Source of the DNA: Fulvimarina manganoxydans
GTDB lineage: Bacteria; Pseudomonadota; Alphaproteobacteria; Rhizobiales; Rhizobiaceae
Direction: 5' to 3'
Assembly (NCBI RefSeq): GCF_900176465.1
Contig: NZ_FWXR01000001.1
Coordinates: forward strand, 124,001 to 188,000
Length of the DNA: 64,000 bases
Made by a program: the position numbers and the translations under genes
In this document: in pieces, positions 28,463 to 37,136 of the stretch
Layout of the letters: every line of letters starts with the position of its first letter
Position numbering within the stretch: position 1 is the first letter of the stretch
The notes under the pieces: model-generated
What the model was told of the DNA's origin: nothing
The model's database searches: none
What the model saw: the letters and a program-made list of their open reading frames with translations, nothing else

Positions 28463-29106
28463 GACGAGGCGAGTCGCCGGCGTCGAAATCCACTGAAGAC
28501 GCGACCGTTCTTCAGCGGATCATTCGCGGCTGTCGCATCTGCGCCGAAGAGCCGATCGGCGCGCCCCTGCCGATCGAGCCCAACCCTGTCCTGGCTCTGT
28601 CCTCGACGGCGCGGATCCTCATTGCAGGACAGGCGCCGGGCAATCTCGCTGACAAGACGACGAAGCCCTTCAACGACCCTTCTGGCGTGCGGCTGAGGGA
28701 CTGGCTGGGGATCACGCCGGAAATCTTCTACGATCGCTCGCGCATCGCGATCCTACCCATGGGCTTCTGCTTTCCAGGCTATGACGCGAAGGGGGGCGAC
28801 AAGCCGCCCCGCAAGGAATGCCGGCTGACCTGGCACGAGCGCGCCATGGCCGCGATGCCGCAGATCGATCTGGTCCTCGCCATCGGGCTCTATGCCCAGC
28901 GCTTCCACATTGCCGACGGGCAGGGGAGAACGCTCGCCGAGACCGTCGGAAATTGGCGTCGAATTCTGGAGAGCGGCGGGCGATTCGCGCCCGTCATGCC
29001 GCTGCCCCATCCGTCCTGGCGCAACAATGCCTGGCTGAAGCGAAATCCCTGGTTTGCCGAGGACCTGCTGCCGACCTTGAAAGCGAGAGTCGCCGAACGA
29101 ATTTAG
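28459..29106 (+). CDS. Iron-sulfur uracil-DNA glycosylase family protein
   Basis: 215 residues of the uracil-DNA glycosylase superfamily. Motif 1 is ILIAGQAPGNLADKTTKPF (compare GEAPG in family 4 enzymes) and motif 2 is LPHPSWRNNAWLKRNPWF. Four cysteines, 25 and 28 (GCRIC) and 104 and 121 (GFCF ... KEC), have the C-x2-C ... C-x16-C arrangement of 4Fe-4S glycosylases. The expected role is removal of uracil or another damaged base from DNA, but the motif variants differ from classical families 4 and 5, so activity is inferred. The ATG overlaps the stop of the GST gene (ATGA). Confidence 0.82.
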   Translation: MRRGESPASKSTEDATVLQRIIRGCRICAEEPIGAPLPIEPNPVLALSSTARILIAGQAPGNLADKTTKPFNDPSGVRLRDWLGITPEIFYDRSRIAILPMGFCFPGYDAKGGDKPPRKECRLTWHERAMAAMPQIDLVLAIGLYAQRFHIADGQGRTLAETVGNWRRILESGGRFAPVMPLPHPSWRNNAWLKRNPWFAEDLLPTLKARVAERI

Positions 29107-29143
29107 CGCGCAATGCGCTATCCCGCCCGACGATCGGCTTTGA

Positions 29144-29818
29144 TCACGCGGTCGGTGTGCTCTGCGCCTTCTTCACCGCATCGATCATTTCGATCGCATC
29201 GGGGCTCGCCCATTCGGCCGGGCCGTTGACCAGGCCCCGCGCGCAGCCCTTATCGTCTACGATGATGCTGACCGGCAGGCCGAAGGCAGCGCCGCGCTGC
29301 TTCAGCTTGGTAAAGACGCCCATCGTCTCGTCGTGGAAGAAGGGCAGGGCGGTCAAATTCGTCTCTTCATAGAACGCCTTCGGCTTTTCGTCCGAACCCT
29401 GATCCACATTGATCGGAATGACGGCGAAGCTTTCGCCGCCCTCCTGTCGTTCCAGCGCGTCAAGCGCCGGCATTTCGGCGCGGCAGGGCACGCACCATGT
29501 CGCCCAGAGATTGACGAGGAGCGTCTTGCCCGAAAAGTCGCCGAGCGTGATTGGCTGCCCGTCGGTGTCGTCGAAGCGAAGGGATGAGAGGTCGAAGGGT
29601 TCGGCGACGGGCTGCACCGCCGCGACCTCGCCACGGGACGTCTCAGAGATCGCCGTCGCGATCGCCTCATTGGCCGCACAGCTCGAGGCGACCTCGGCGT
29701 TGCTTTCGAAGCCTTGCGTCACGTATATGACGCCCGCGCCCGCAACGAGGCCGCCGATGAGGGCGACCGCCGCGACGAGGGCCATCCGCCGCCCGTTCGA
29801 ACCGTTTCTTTCGGACAT
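29144..29818 (-). CDS. tlpA: Thiol:disulfide interchange protein TlpA
   Basis: 224 residues: an N-terminal membrane anchor (about 12-34) and a periplasmic thioredoxin-like domain with the redox site WCVPC (Cys109, Cys112) in [15 protein letters not shown]. The extra helix region with a lone Cys47 (SSCAAN) also occurs in rhizobial TlpA. In Bradyrhizobium TlpA reduces CcoG/ScoI-CoxB-type copper sites for cytochrome oxidase assembly. A SCO gene is also in this window, but far away (55427). The start codon lies 30 bp from the divergent argH start, so the two promoters must overlap or reach into coding sequence. Confidence 0.92.
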   Translation of the reverse strand: MSERNGSNGRRMALVAAVALIGGLVAGAGVIYVTQGFESNAEVASSCAANEAIATAISETSRGEVAAVQPVAEPFDLSSLRFDDTDGQPITLGDFSGKTLLVNLWATWCVPCRAEMPALDALERQEGGESFAVIPINVDQGSDEKPKAFYEETNLTALPFFHDETMGVFTKLKQRGAAFGLPVSIIVDDKGCARGLVNGPAEWASPDAIEMIDAVKKAQSTPTA

Positions 29819-29848
29819 TCTTTTCTCTCAGAGCCTCTCGAACATTCC

Positions 29849-31249
29849 ATGAGCCAGACGACCAGCAACGAGATGTGGGGCGGCCGCTTCGCCTCCGGAC
29901 CCGACGCGATCATGGAGGAGATCAACGCTTCGATCGATTTCGACAAGCGGCTATATGAGGAAGATATTGCCGGTTCGAAAGCCCATGCTGTGATGCTTGC
30001 CGATCGCGGCATCATTTCGGCCGAAGACTGCGACAAGATCGTAAAGGGTCTCGAATCGATCCGCGTCGAGATCGCCGAAGGTCGCTTTGCCTTCTCACGG
30101 GCCCGCGAAGACATCCATATGAATATCGAGGCGCGATTGGCCGAGCTGATCGGTCCCGCCGCCGGCCGACTTCATACGGCCCGTTCGCGCAATGATCAGG
30201 TCGCCGTCGATTTCCGGCTCCATGTGAAGACAGCGCTGCAGCGCTTCGAGGCTGGGCTTGTCGAGTTTCTCCGCGCACTGGTCGACAAGGCCGAGGCCCA
30301 TGCGGATACGGTGATGCCGGGTTTCACCCACCTCCAGGTCGCCCAGCCCGTCACCTTCGGCCATCATTGCCTGGCTTACGCCGAAATGGCGGCGCGCGAT
30401 CTGGGTCGCTGTCGCGACGCGCTTGAGCGCATGGACGAATGCCCGCTCGGCGCTGCCGCACTCGCCGGCACCGGCTTTCCGATCGATCGCCACCAGACGG
30501 CGGCCGCCCTCGGCTTCCGCGAACCCACCCGCAATTCGCTCGATACGGTCTCCGACCGGGATTTTGCGCTGGAATTCCTCTCCTTCGCGGCGATCGCCGG
30601 CACCCATCTGTCGCGCCTCGCCGAGGAGATCGTGATCTGGTCGACGCCGCAATTCGGCTTCGTGCGCCTGTCCGATGCCTTCTCGACCGGCTCCTCCATC
30701 ATGCCCCAGAAGCGCAATCCGGACGCCGCCGAGCTGGTGCGGGCCAAGCCGGGCCGCATCAATGGCGCGCTGATTTCGCTTCTGACGGTGATGAAGGGCC
30801 TGCCGCTGACCTATTCCAAGGATATGCAGGAGGACAAGGAACAGGTCTTCGACGCGATTGATTCGCTCCAGCTCGCCCTTGCTGCAGCGACCGGCATGGT
30901 CCGCGACCTCGTCGTCGACGTGGAGGCGATGCGCAAGGCCGCCGGCCATGGCTTTTCCACTGCGACCGATCTTGCCGATTGGCTGGTGCGCGAGGCGGGG
31001 CTTCCCTTCCGCGAGGCTCATCACGTGACGGGCCGGGCGGTGTCGATGGCCGAAGAGCGCCGGATCGGCCTCGCCGATCTGCCGTTGGACGACTTGAAGT
31101 CGCTCAATCCGGCGATCACCGAAGACGTCTTTTCGGTCCTCACCGTCGAGGCCTCCGTTGCCAGCCGCAAGAGCTTCGGCGGAACGGCGCCGGACAATGT
31201 CCGAGCCCAGATCGCCGTCTGGCGCGAACGGCTTGACCTCGAAGGCTGA
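29849..31249 (+). CDS. argH: Argininosuccinate lyase
   Basis: 466 residues, usual length. Splits argininosuccinate into arginine and fumarate, the last step of arginine synthesis. Signatures: [11 protein letters not shown] at the start, [11 protein letters not shown], and the fumarase/lyase superfamily loop [15 protein letters not shown] at about 281-295 with the catalytic Ser. The divergent tlpA start is only 30 bp upstream. The order argH-lptM-lysA continues downstream, the standard arrangement in proteobacteria. No clear Shine-Dalgarno sequence is present in the short leader. Confidence 0.97.
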   Translation: MSQTTSNEMWGGRFASGPDAIMEEINASIDFDKRLYEEDIAGSKAHAVMLADRGIISAEDCDKIVKGLESIRVEIAEGRFAFSRAREDIHMNIEARLAELIGPAAGRLHTARSRNDQVAVDFRLHVKTALQRFEAGLVEFLRALVDKAEAHADTVMPGFTHLQVAQPVTFGHHCLAYAEMAARDLGRCRDALERMDECPLGAAALAGTGFPIDRHQTAAALGFREPTRNSLDTVSDRDFALEFLSFAAIAGTHLSRLAEEIVIWSTPQFGFVRLSDAFSTGSSIMPQKRNPDAAELVRAKPGRINGALISLLTVMKGLPLTYSKDMQEDKEQVFDAIDSLQLALAAATGMVRDLVVDVEAMRKAAGHGFSTATDLADWLVREAGLPFREAHHVTGRAVSMAEERRIGLADLPLDDLKSLNPAITEDVFSVLTVEASVASRKSFGGTAPDNVRAQIAVWRERLDLEG

Positions 31250-31355
31250 AGGGACATTGCCTTCGATGTGTTGCGGTCCGGCGGATGCTTTTGCCTCGCG
31301 GAGCCGCTATGCAGGGGGCAGGATGACCAAGGGAACGCTCTCAAGGCGGAGAAGC

Positions 31356-31658
31356 ATGATGATCGCACGCATGGCGCGCAGGGGCAGGCCCGCAATTCTC
31401 CTCATCGCTCTGGCTGCCTTGGCCGGCTGTGGTGTGAAGAACCTGCCGCAGGCGCCGGGAAGCGACAAACCGCCGGTGGCCGTTGTCGAGACCGAGGCGA
31501 GCGGCGCGACGCTTCTGTCCGGCTCGGCTTCGACGACGCCGACGATCGGCTCGACGCCTGTCGCGACCGTCTCGTCGGAGAACGCCGTGAGCCCGGCCGA
31601 GGTGCAGCGCAACCCGAACGCCTCCAACGGCTTCATCCTCGATCCCCTCTTGAACTGA
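31356..31658 (+). CDS. lptM: LptM-like outer-membrane lipoprotein
   Basis: A 100-residue lipoprotein precursor: basic N-terminus, hydrophobic core ILLIALAALAGC with the lipobox ending at Cys, then GVKNLPQAPG, matching the short LptM (formerly YifL) motif directly after the lipidated cysteine. The rest is an Ala/Ser/Thr-rich disordered tail. In E. coli LptM stabilises the LptD LPS translocon at the outer membrane; here this is transferred from the motif and the conserved argH-lptM-lysA position. I chose ATG 31356 because AAGGCGGAG lies upstream; ATG 31323 is an alternative. Confidence 0.8.
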   Translation: MMIARMARRGRPAILLIALAALAGCGVKNLPQAPGSDKPPVAVVETEASGATLLSGSASTTPTIGSTPVATVSSENAVSPAEVQRNPNASNGFILDPLLN

Positions 31659-31813
31659 TCGCACCGGCGCGGCCTTACCGTCGAGCGGTTCGACGACCGC
31701 TCCCTGACAACGCTTTCTAAAAAGGGGCGGGGCCGATCGACAGTGCCTGAGAGACGAGCTTACGCCAATCGAACCGCGAAGGCGGTCATTTCCGCTTTGG
31801 TCTTGGGATTACG

Positions 31814-33091
31814 ATGAACCATTTCGACTTTCGCGACGGGCATCTTCATGCCGAGGACGTGGCGATCCGGGCGATCGCCGAGGAAATCGGCACGCCCTTC
31901 TACTGCTATTCGACGGCGACGCTGGAGCGCCATTACCGGGTTTTCGCCGAGGCGTTCGCCGATATCGACGCGCTCGTCTGCTATGCGCTGAAGGCCAATT
32001 CGAACCAGGCAGTGATCGCAACCCTCGCGCGTCTGGGCGCCGGCGCCGACGTCGTGTCCTCGGGCGAACTCCTGCGCGCGCTCAGGGCCGGCATTCCGGC
32101 CGAGAAGATCATGTTCTCCGGTGTCGGCAAGACGCGGGCCGAGATCGATATGGCGATCGCCAGCGGCATCTTCTGCTTCAATGTCGAATCCGAACCCGAA
32201 CTGGACATGATCTCGGCCCGTGCGGCCAGCGCCGGACGCACGGCACACGTCTCCTTCCGCATTAATCCGGATGTGGATGCGCGCACCCATGCCAAGATCT
32301 CGACCGGCAAGAAGTCCGACAAGTTCGGCATCGACTTCGAACGTGCAGAGAGCGTCTATGAGCGAGCCCGTTCGCTTCCGGGCATCGAGGTCACCGGCAT
32401 CGACATGCATATCGGCTCGCAGATCGTCGAGCTCGAACCCTTCGACCAGGCCTTCGACCGACTGGCCGAACTCGTGCGCCATCTGCGCTCCAAGGGCCAT
32501 ACGATCAGCCATGTGGATCTTGGCGGTGGTCTCGGCGTCCCTTATCGCCGCGACAATGCGCCGCCACCCGAACCGCCGGCCTATGCCGAGATCGTCAAGC
32601 GCCATGTGCGCGATCTGGGCTGCAAGGTCGTGTTCGAACCGGGCCGTCTGATCGTCGCCAATGCCGGCATTCTGGTCTGCCAGGTCATCTATGTGAAGGA
32701 GACCGGCGAGAAGACCTTCGTCATCGTCGACGCGGCGATGAACGATCTCATTCGGCCGACGCTCTACGACGCCTGGCACGATATCCAGCCCGTCGACGAC
32801 CCGGGCGCTGCCGATCATATCGTCGCCGATATCGTCGGGCCGGTCTGCGAGAGCGGTGATTTCCTGGCCAAGGATCGGACCATGCCGGCCGTGAAGGCGG
32901 GCGATCTTCTCTTCGTTTCCTCGGCGGGAGCTTATGGGGCGGTTCAGTCCTCGACCTACAATACGCGTCCGCTGGTCGCTGAGGTCCTGGTCAAGGGCGA
33001 TGATCATTCGCTTGTGCGCCCGCGCCAGACCGTCGACGAACTCATCGGTCTCGATCATCTCCCAGACTGGCTGGAAGGCGAGCACGGCTGA
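31814..33091 (+). CDS. lysA: Diaminopimelate decarboxylase
   Basis: 425 residues; PLP enzyme converting meso-diaminopimelate to lysine. The PLP lysine is Lys60 in VCYALKANSNQAVIA. Other conserved parts are the phosphate-binding glycine loop DLGGGLGVPYRRD, FEPGRLIVANAG, and the substrate-site cysteine in GPVCESGDFLAKDR. Full length, no fusion. It follows the LptM-like gene by 155 bp and precedes a TIGR02302 gene by 118 bp; all three probably share transcription from argH with internal promoters possible. Confidence 0.97.
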   Translation: MNHFDFRDGHLHAEDVAIRAIAEEIGTPFYCYSTATLERHYRVFAEAFADIDALVCYALKANSNQAVIATLARLGAGADVVSSGELLRALRAGIPAEKIMFSGVGKTRAEIDMAIASGIFCFNVESEPELDMISARAASAGRTAHVSFRINPDVDARTHAKISTGKKSDKFGIDFERAESVYERARSLPGIEVTGIDMHIGSQIVELEPFDQAFDRLAELVRHLRSKGHTISHVDLGGGLGVPYRRDNAPPPEPPAYAEIVKRHVRDLGCKVVFEPGRLIVANAGILVCQVIYVKETGEKTFVIVDAAMNDLIRPTLYDAWHDIQPVDDPGAADHIVADIVGPVCESGDFLAKDRTMPAVKAGDLLFVSSAGAYGAVQSSTYNTRPLVAEVLVKGDDHSLVRPRQTVDELIGLDHLPDWLEGEHG

Positions 33092-33209
33092 TCCCAGGCG
33101 GCCCCGCTGAGCGGCTCTTTAGAGCACGCTGCTTCACACTCCCGTCAGACGCCTCGCATCGGCCCTCAAAGCTGATAGGATGGGGAATGGCAGCCCTCAG
33201 CGAGGAACT

Positions 33210-35879
33210 ATGGCCGAAGACACGCGACCACGGACATGGAGCGGGATTGCCCGCATTGCCGGCATACGCCGTCTGACAAGACTGGCGATGCTCGTCGAGC
33301 GGCTCTGGCCGCTCGTCCTGTCGGTCGCCTGCGTGATCGCCCTGTTTCTGACGCTGGCCTGGTTCGGTGCGTTTGCAGCCATGCCCTTCGTGCTGCGGAT
33401 CGGCGTTCTCGCCCTGTTTCTCGCCGCCCTTTGCGCCGCTGTCTGGCTGAACCGATCGGTGCGCCTGCCGAGCGGTGAGGAGGTGGACGCACGGATTGAG
33501 CTTTCGAGCCGACTGGCCCATCAGCCTTTGCGCACCCAAAGCGACCGTCTGCCGTCCGGCGACGACGCCTTTGCCTCGGCGCTTTGGCGCGAGCATCAGC
33601 GGCGCATGGCCGAGAAGCTGAAGCATCTCGCCGGCGGTTCCCTGCGGACCCGGACCGAGCGCCTCGACCCTTACGGCCTGCGCGCCCTCGTTCTACTAGT
33701 CTTCGTAACCAGCTTCGCCTACTCGCTGGGGCCCGGCGGTGGACGCGTGGCCGACGCCTTCGTCTGGCCGCGCGATGCTCTGCAGATCGCGGAGCGGCGC
33801 GTCGACGCCTGGGTCACCCCGCCGGCCTATACGGGCCGCGCGCCGGTCTTCCTGGCCGGCCCCTCGATTGAGCCCCGGAACGCGGACGCACCTCTGACCG
33901 TGCCAGAAGGCAGCACCCTGTCGGTCCGGGTTTCCGATGGCAGCGACATTTCCTTCTCCTTCCAGCCGGATCGCAGCGACGCGGAGACCTTGCGGGTTCT
34001 GCCGAGCGGGCAGGGCGCGTCGAATGGCGCCGCTGACGCGAAGGGGACGAGTCCGGCGCCTGCTGCCTCGGGCAATGCGCAGCCCGCGGGGCCGGCGGCC
34101 TATGAGCTGGCGCTGACTGAAAGCGGAACGGCGCGTCTGGAGACCTCGCTTTCGACTTTCGGCGAATGGCCGGTCGTGGTGACGCCGGACAACGATCCGA
34201 CCATCGAATTTACCGCTCCGCCGAAGGCCGACCGGACCGGCGCCTTGGAACTCGCCTACAGGGTCGGTGATGACTTTGGCGTCAAATCCGGCCAGGCCGA
34301 GATCGTCGTCGATGACGATCAGGTGGCAGCCGATGCGCGCCCGCTCTTCGATCCGCCGGAAATCCGTCTGACCCTGCCGCGCCGGACCCAAGGAGAGGCG
34401 GAGGCGCGCACGTCGGCCAATCTTCAGGAAAGCCCCTATGCCGGCGCCAAGGTCGCGTTGACACTCGTTGCGACCGATGATGCGGGCCAGACCGGACGCT
34501 CGCGCACCGAACAGGTCACGCTTCCCGAGCGCCGCTTTTCGAACCCCTTGGCGCGTGCTGTCGTCGAGCAGCGGCGCATTCTGGCGCTCGATGCCAATGC
34601 CGCGCCGCGCGTCGTCGACATGCTGGATGCGATCACGCTTCATGGCGACACCTTCATCGAAAACGCCGCCGATTACCTCGCGCTGAAGGCGGCCCGGACC
34701 CGCATCGCCACGGCCTATAACGACGAGGGGCTGATCAGCGCTGTCGACTTCCTGTGGGAGATCGCCCTCGGCATCGAGGACGGCAACATGTCGCTCGCCG
34801 AACAGCGATTGCGCGATGCCCGCGAGCGTTTGTCCGAAGCTTTGGAAAACGGCGCGTCGGATGAGGAAATCGATCAGCTGATGCAGGAACTGCGCGAGGC
34901 GATGCAGGAATATATGCAGGCGCTCGCCGAAGCCATGCAGAACCAGCCGCAAAGCCAAATGCCGATGGCCGACATGCAGGAGATCCGGCCGCAGGATCTC
35001 GATCGGCTCTTGGATCAGATCGAGGATCTCGCCAAGTCCGGCTCGAAGGAGGCCGCTCAGCAGCTTCTCTCCGAACTGCAGCGGATGATGGACAGCATGC
35101 AGGCAATGCGGCCCGGCCAACAGATGCAGCAGGGCCAACAAAGCCCCATGCAGGAGCAGATGAACCGTATGGGCGAGCTCCTGCAGGAGCAGCAGCGCCT
35201 GATGGATGAGACCTATGATCTCGGCCGCCAGCGCTATCGCCAGGAGCAGGAGAGCCGCCGCCAGCCCATGCCCGGCGAGCCGCGCGATCGCGGCCAGCCG
35301 CAACCCGGTGAACAGGGTCAGAACCAGGAGGGCGCCGGCGAGCAGCTGAGCCAGGAACAGATCGAAGAAATGATGCGCCAATTGCAGGAGCGCCAGGGCG
35401 CGCTGCAGGAGCAGCTCGAACAGCTGCAACAGGAGTTGCAGGCGCAAGGGCTGCAGCCCTCCGACGATCTCGGCGAGGCGGGCGAGGCGATGGGCCAGGC
35501 GGAAGGTGCGCTTGGGCAAAGCGACGATGGCGAGGCGGTCGGCCAGCAGGGCCGGGCGATGGAGGCCATGCGTCGAGGTGCCCAGGACATGATGAACCAG
35601 ATGCAGGCCATGCAGCAGGGCCAGCCGGGACAGCCCGGGCAGCCGGGCGGTCAGCAGGGGCCCGGCATGCAGGGCCAGCAACAGCAGTCAGGCCGCGATC
35701 CGCTCGGCCGACAGCGCCAGACCCAAGGGCCGCAATTCGGCCAGGATGTCGGCGTGCCTGACGAAATCGACGCCCAGAGAGCGCGTCAGATATTGGAGGC
35801 GATCCGCGAGCGTCTGGGCGATCAGCTCTCCCCCGATATGGAACGCCGTTATCTGGAGCGCCTTCTCCAGACGCCGTGA
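33210..35879 (+). CDS. TIGR02302 family large membrane/coiled-coil protein
   Basis: 889 residues from ATG 33210, which has GAGGA 5 bases upstream (another ATG 30 bp earlier is possible). Residues ~25-90 hold two membrane helices and ~150-175 a third. The middle part (~190-470) is beta-rich, with WVTPPAYTGRAP and SDGSDISFSFQPD resembling a periplasmic domain. The C-terminal third is highly charged and Gln/Met-rich coiled coil (MQEYMQALAEAMQ, LQEQLEQLQQELQ) with a low-complexity PGQPGQPGG run. This matches TIGR02302, an alphaproteobacterial family of unknown function usually next to lysA, as here. A cell-envelope role is inferred. Confidence 0.88.
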   Translation: MAEDTRPRTWSGIARIAGIRRLTRLAMLVERLWPLVLSVACVIALFLTLAWFGAFAAMPFVLRIGVLALFLAALCAAVWLNRSVRLPSGEEVDARIELSSRLAHQPLRTQSDRLPSGDDAFASALWREHQRRMAEKLKHLAGGSLRTRTERLDPYGLRALVLLVFVTSFAYSLGPGGGRVADAFVWPRDALQIAERRVDAWVTPPAYTGRAPVFLAGPSIEPRNADAPLTVPEGSTLSVRVSDGSDISFSFQPDRSDAETLRVLPSGQGASNGAADAKGTSPAPAASGNAQPAGPAAYELALTESGTARLETSLSTFGEWPVVVTPDNDPTIEFTAPPKADRTGALELAYRVGDDFGVKSGQAEIVVDDDQVAADARPLFDPPEIRLTLPRRTQGEAEARTSANLQESPYAGAKVALTLVATDDAGQTGRSRTEQVTLPERRFSNPLARAVVEQRRILALDANAAPRVVDMLDAITLHGDTFIENAADYLALKAARTRIATAYNDEGLISAVDFLWEIALGIEDGNMSLAEQRLRDARERLSEALENGASDEEIDQLMQELREAMQEYMQALAEAMQNQPQSQMPMADMQEIRPQDLDRLLDQIEDLAKSGSKEAAQQLLSELQRMMDSMQAMRPGQQMQQGQQSPMQEQMNRMGELLQEQQRLMDETYDLGRQRYRQEQESRRQPMPGEPRDRGQPQPGEQGQNQEGAGEQLSQEQIEEMMRQLQERQGALQEQLEQLQQELQAQGLQPSDDLGEAGEAMGQAEGALGQSDDGEAVGQQGRAMEAMRRGAQDMMNQMQAMQQGQPGQPGQPGGQQGPGMQGQQQQSGRDPLGRQRQTQGPQFGQDVGVPDEIDAQRARQILEAIRERLGDQLSPDMERRYLERLLQTP

Positions 35880-36046
35880 TGGAAAGATATGGCATCCGGG
35901 TGATCAGGCCGGTGCCCTATCAAAGCCCGCACTACCTTCAGCGTGTTGAAATCTGTAATCGCGAAGCGATTAGGCCCAATGCGTCGTCTCATAAGCCATC
36001 ATCGGGGCTGCAGAGTTTGAAGGTGAGACCGCTTCTCCCGACGCTT
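35880..36046. other. Spacer with small palindrome
   Basis: The 507-bp gap 35880-36386 has no gene. This first part contains a perfect 7-bp hairpin TAATCGC-gaa-GCGATTA at 35956-35972. No T-run follows, so it is not a typical terminator; a related GATCGC-ttc-GCGATC hairpin occurs at 40233. Confidence 0.5.
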
Positions 36047-36200
36047 CGTCATCCTCGCGCTCGAAGAGTGGGGGGACCCATGCCATCACCGTCAGAGCGG
36101 CATTCGGGCCGAGGAATTGCAGGAAGCGGACCGCAATCGTCGGCGGATGTGAGCAACTCTTGAGGCATGGGTCCCCGACCCTTAAGGGCCGAGGATGACG
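36047..36200. repeat. 154-bp imperfect palindromic element
   Basis: Outer arms CGTCATCCTCG (36047-36057) and CGAGGATGACG (36190-36200); inner arms GGGACCCATGCC (36073-36084) and GGCATGGGTCCC (36164-36175). The CGTCATCCTCG...ACCCATGCC arms resemble dispersed MITE-like or REP-like palindromes common between genes in Hyphomicrobiales. No coding potential. Confidence 0.75.
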
Positions 36201-36257
36201 AGAGGTATCAATGGCAGCGCCTAGACCTCTTATGCATTCATCTGACACAACAGGATC

Positions 36258-36360
36258 AGAGCGCCGGGCGCTCAATCAAGATCGCCTGGCGCTCTTTAAC
36301 TCTTTGATAACGCGCCGGGTTGTCGAGAAACCGGTATCCACTTTTTCGCCCGGCACTCTG
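36258..36360. repeat. Hairpin and rhizobial-type palindromic repeat
   Basis: First an inverted repeat AGAGCGCC (36258-36265) / GGCGCTCT (36288-36295) followed by TTT, which could terminate plus-strand transcription. Then AAACCGGTATCCACTTTTTCG inside GCCGGG ... CCCGGC (about 36312-36355). The core ACCGGTATCCACTT is the hallmark of a short repeat found many times in rhizobial genomes. Confidence 0.6.
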
Positions 36361-36386
36361 AACGAATTTCGTATGGCTGGTCGGCC

Positions 36387-37136
36387 TCAGATCGTCCAGT
36401 CGGGGGCGGTCGGGCCGAGCCCCAGGAAACTTTCGACAAAGGGCGTCGCCGGGCGTGCGCGAAGTTCGTCGGGCGTGCCGATCTGCTCAATCGCGCCGTC
36501 GCGCATGACCGCGACCCGGTCGGCGACCTCGAAGGCCTCCGCCTGATCATGGGTCACGAGGATCGCGGTGACGCCGACTCTCTGCTGAAGGTCGCGGACG
36601 GAGCGGCGCAGATCGCGGCGCACCAGAGCATCGAGCGCCGAAAAGGGTTCGTCCAGAAGGAGAAGGCGCGGGCTGATGGCAAGCGCTCTCGCCATCGCCA
36701 CACGCTGGCGCTGTCCGCCCGACAGCTGGGCTGGATAGCGATCGCCGAGACCCGCCATGTCGATCATCGCCAGGAGCTCCTCGACCCGGGCCTTGCGATC
36801 GGCCTTGGAGGGGCGCTCCGCACGATCCATGACGCGCAGGCCGAAGCCGATATTGTCGGCGACCGACATATGCCGGAACAATGCATAGCTCTGAAACACC
36901 ATGCCGAAGCGGCGGCGGGCGGCCGGCACGCTCGTAATGTCCTCGTCATTTAGAACGAGCTTCCCGCGATCGGGCGCGGTCAGGCCGGAAATGATGTTGA
37001 GAAGCGTCGTCTTGCCGGAACCCGAGGGCCCGAGGAGAGCGAGAAATTCCCCATCCTCGACGCTCAAGGAGACGTCGCCGAGGACCGCGGACTTCCCATC
37101 GAAGGATTTGCTGACGCGATCGATCTCAAGGCTCAT
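36387..37136 (-). CDS. cysA: Sulfate/thiosulfate ABC transporter ATP-binding protein (short CysA)
   Basis: 249 residues. Complete ATPase domain: Walker A LLGPSGSGKTTLL (35-47), Q-loop FQSYALFRHMSV, signature LSGGQRQRVAMARAL, Walker B LLLLDEPFSALD, and H-loop VTHDQAEAFEVADR. The usual CysA is about 330-360 residues with a C-terminal TOBE regulatory domain; here the protein stops soon after the ATPase core, at SFLGLGPTAPDWTI. It is the last gene of cysP-cysT-cysW-cysA, and its ATG overlaps the cysW stop (ATGA). The assignment to sulfate rests mainly on its operon partners. Confidence 0.88.
   Translation of the reverse strand: MSLEIDRVSKSFDGKSAVLGDVSLSVEDGEFLALLGPSGSGKTTLLNIISGLTAPDRGKLVLNDEDITSVPAARRRFGMVFQSYALFRHMSVADNIGFGLRVMDRAERPSKADRKARVEELLAMIDMAGLGDRYPAQLSGGQRQRVAMARALAISPRLLLLDEPFSALDALVRRDLRRSVRDLQQRVGVTAILVTHDQAEAFEVADRVAVMRDGAIEQIGTPDELRARPATPFVESFLGLGPTAPDWTI

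Noticed and set aside
33118-33140. Third copy of the composite repeat (TTTAGAGCACGCTGC)
   Set aside because: Only the first ~15 bases resemble copy A; the hairpins and closing arm are missing.
33696-35681. 661-codon open frame opposite the TIGR02302 gene, Leu/His-rich
   Set aside because: Leu/His/Ala bias is what the antisense of a Gln/Met/Glu-rich coiled coil must give; no ribosome site and no domain.
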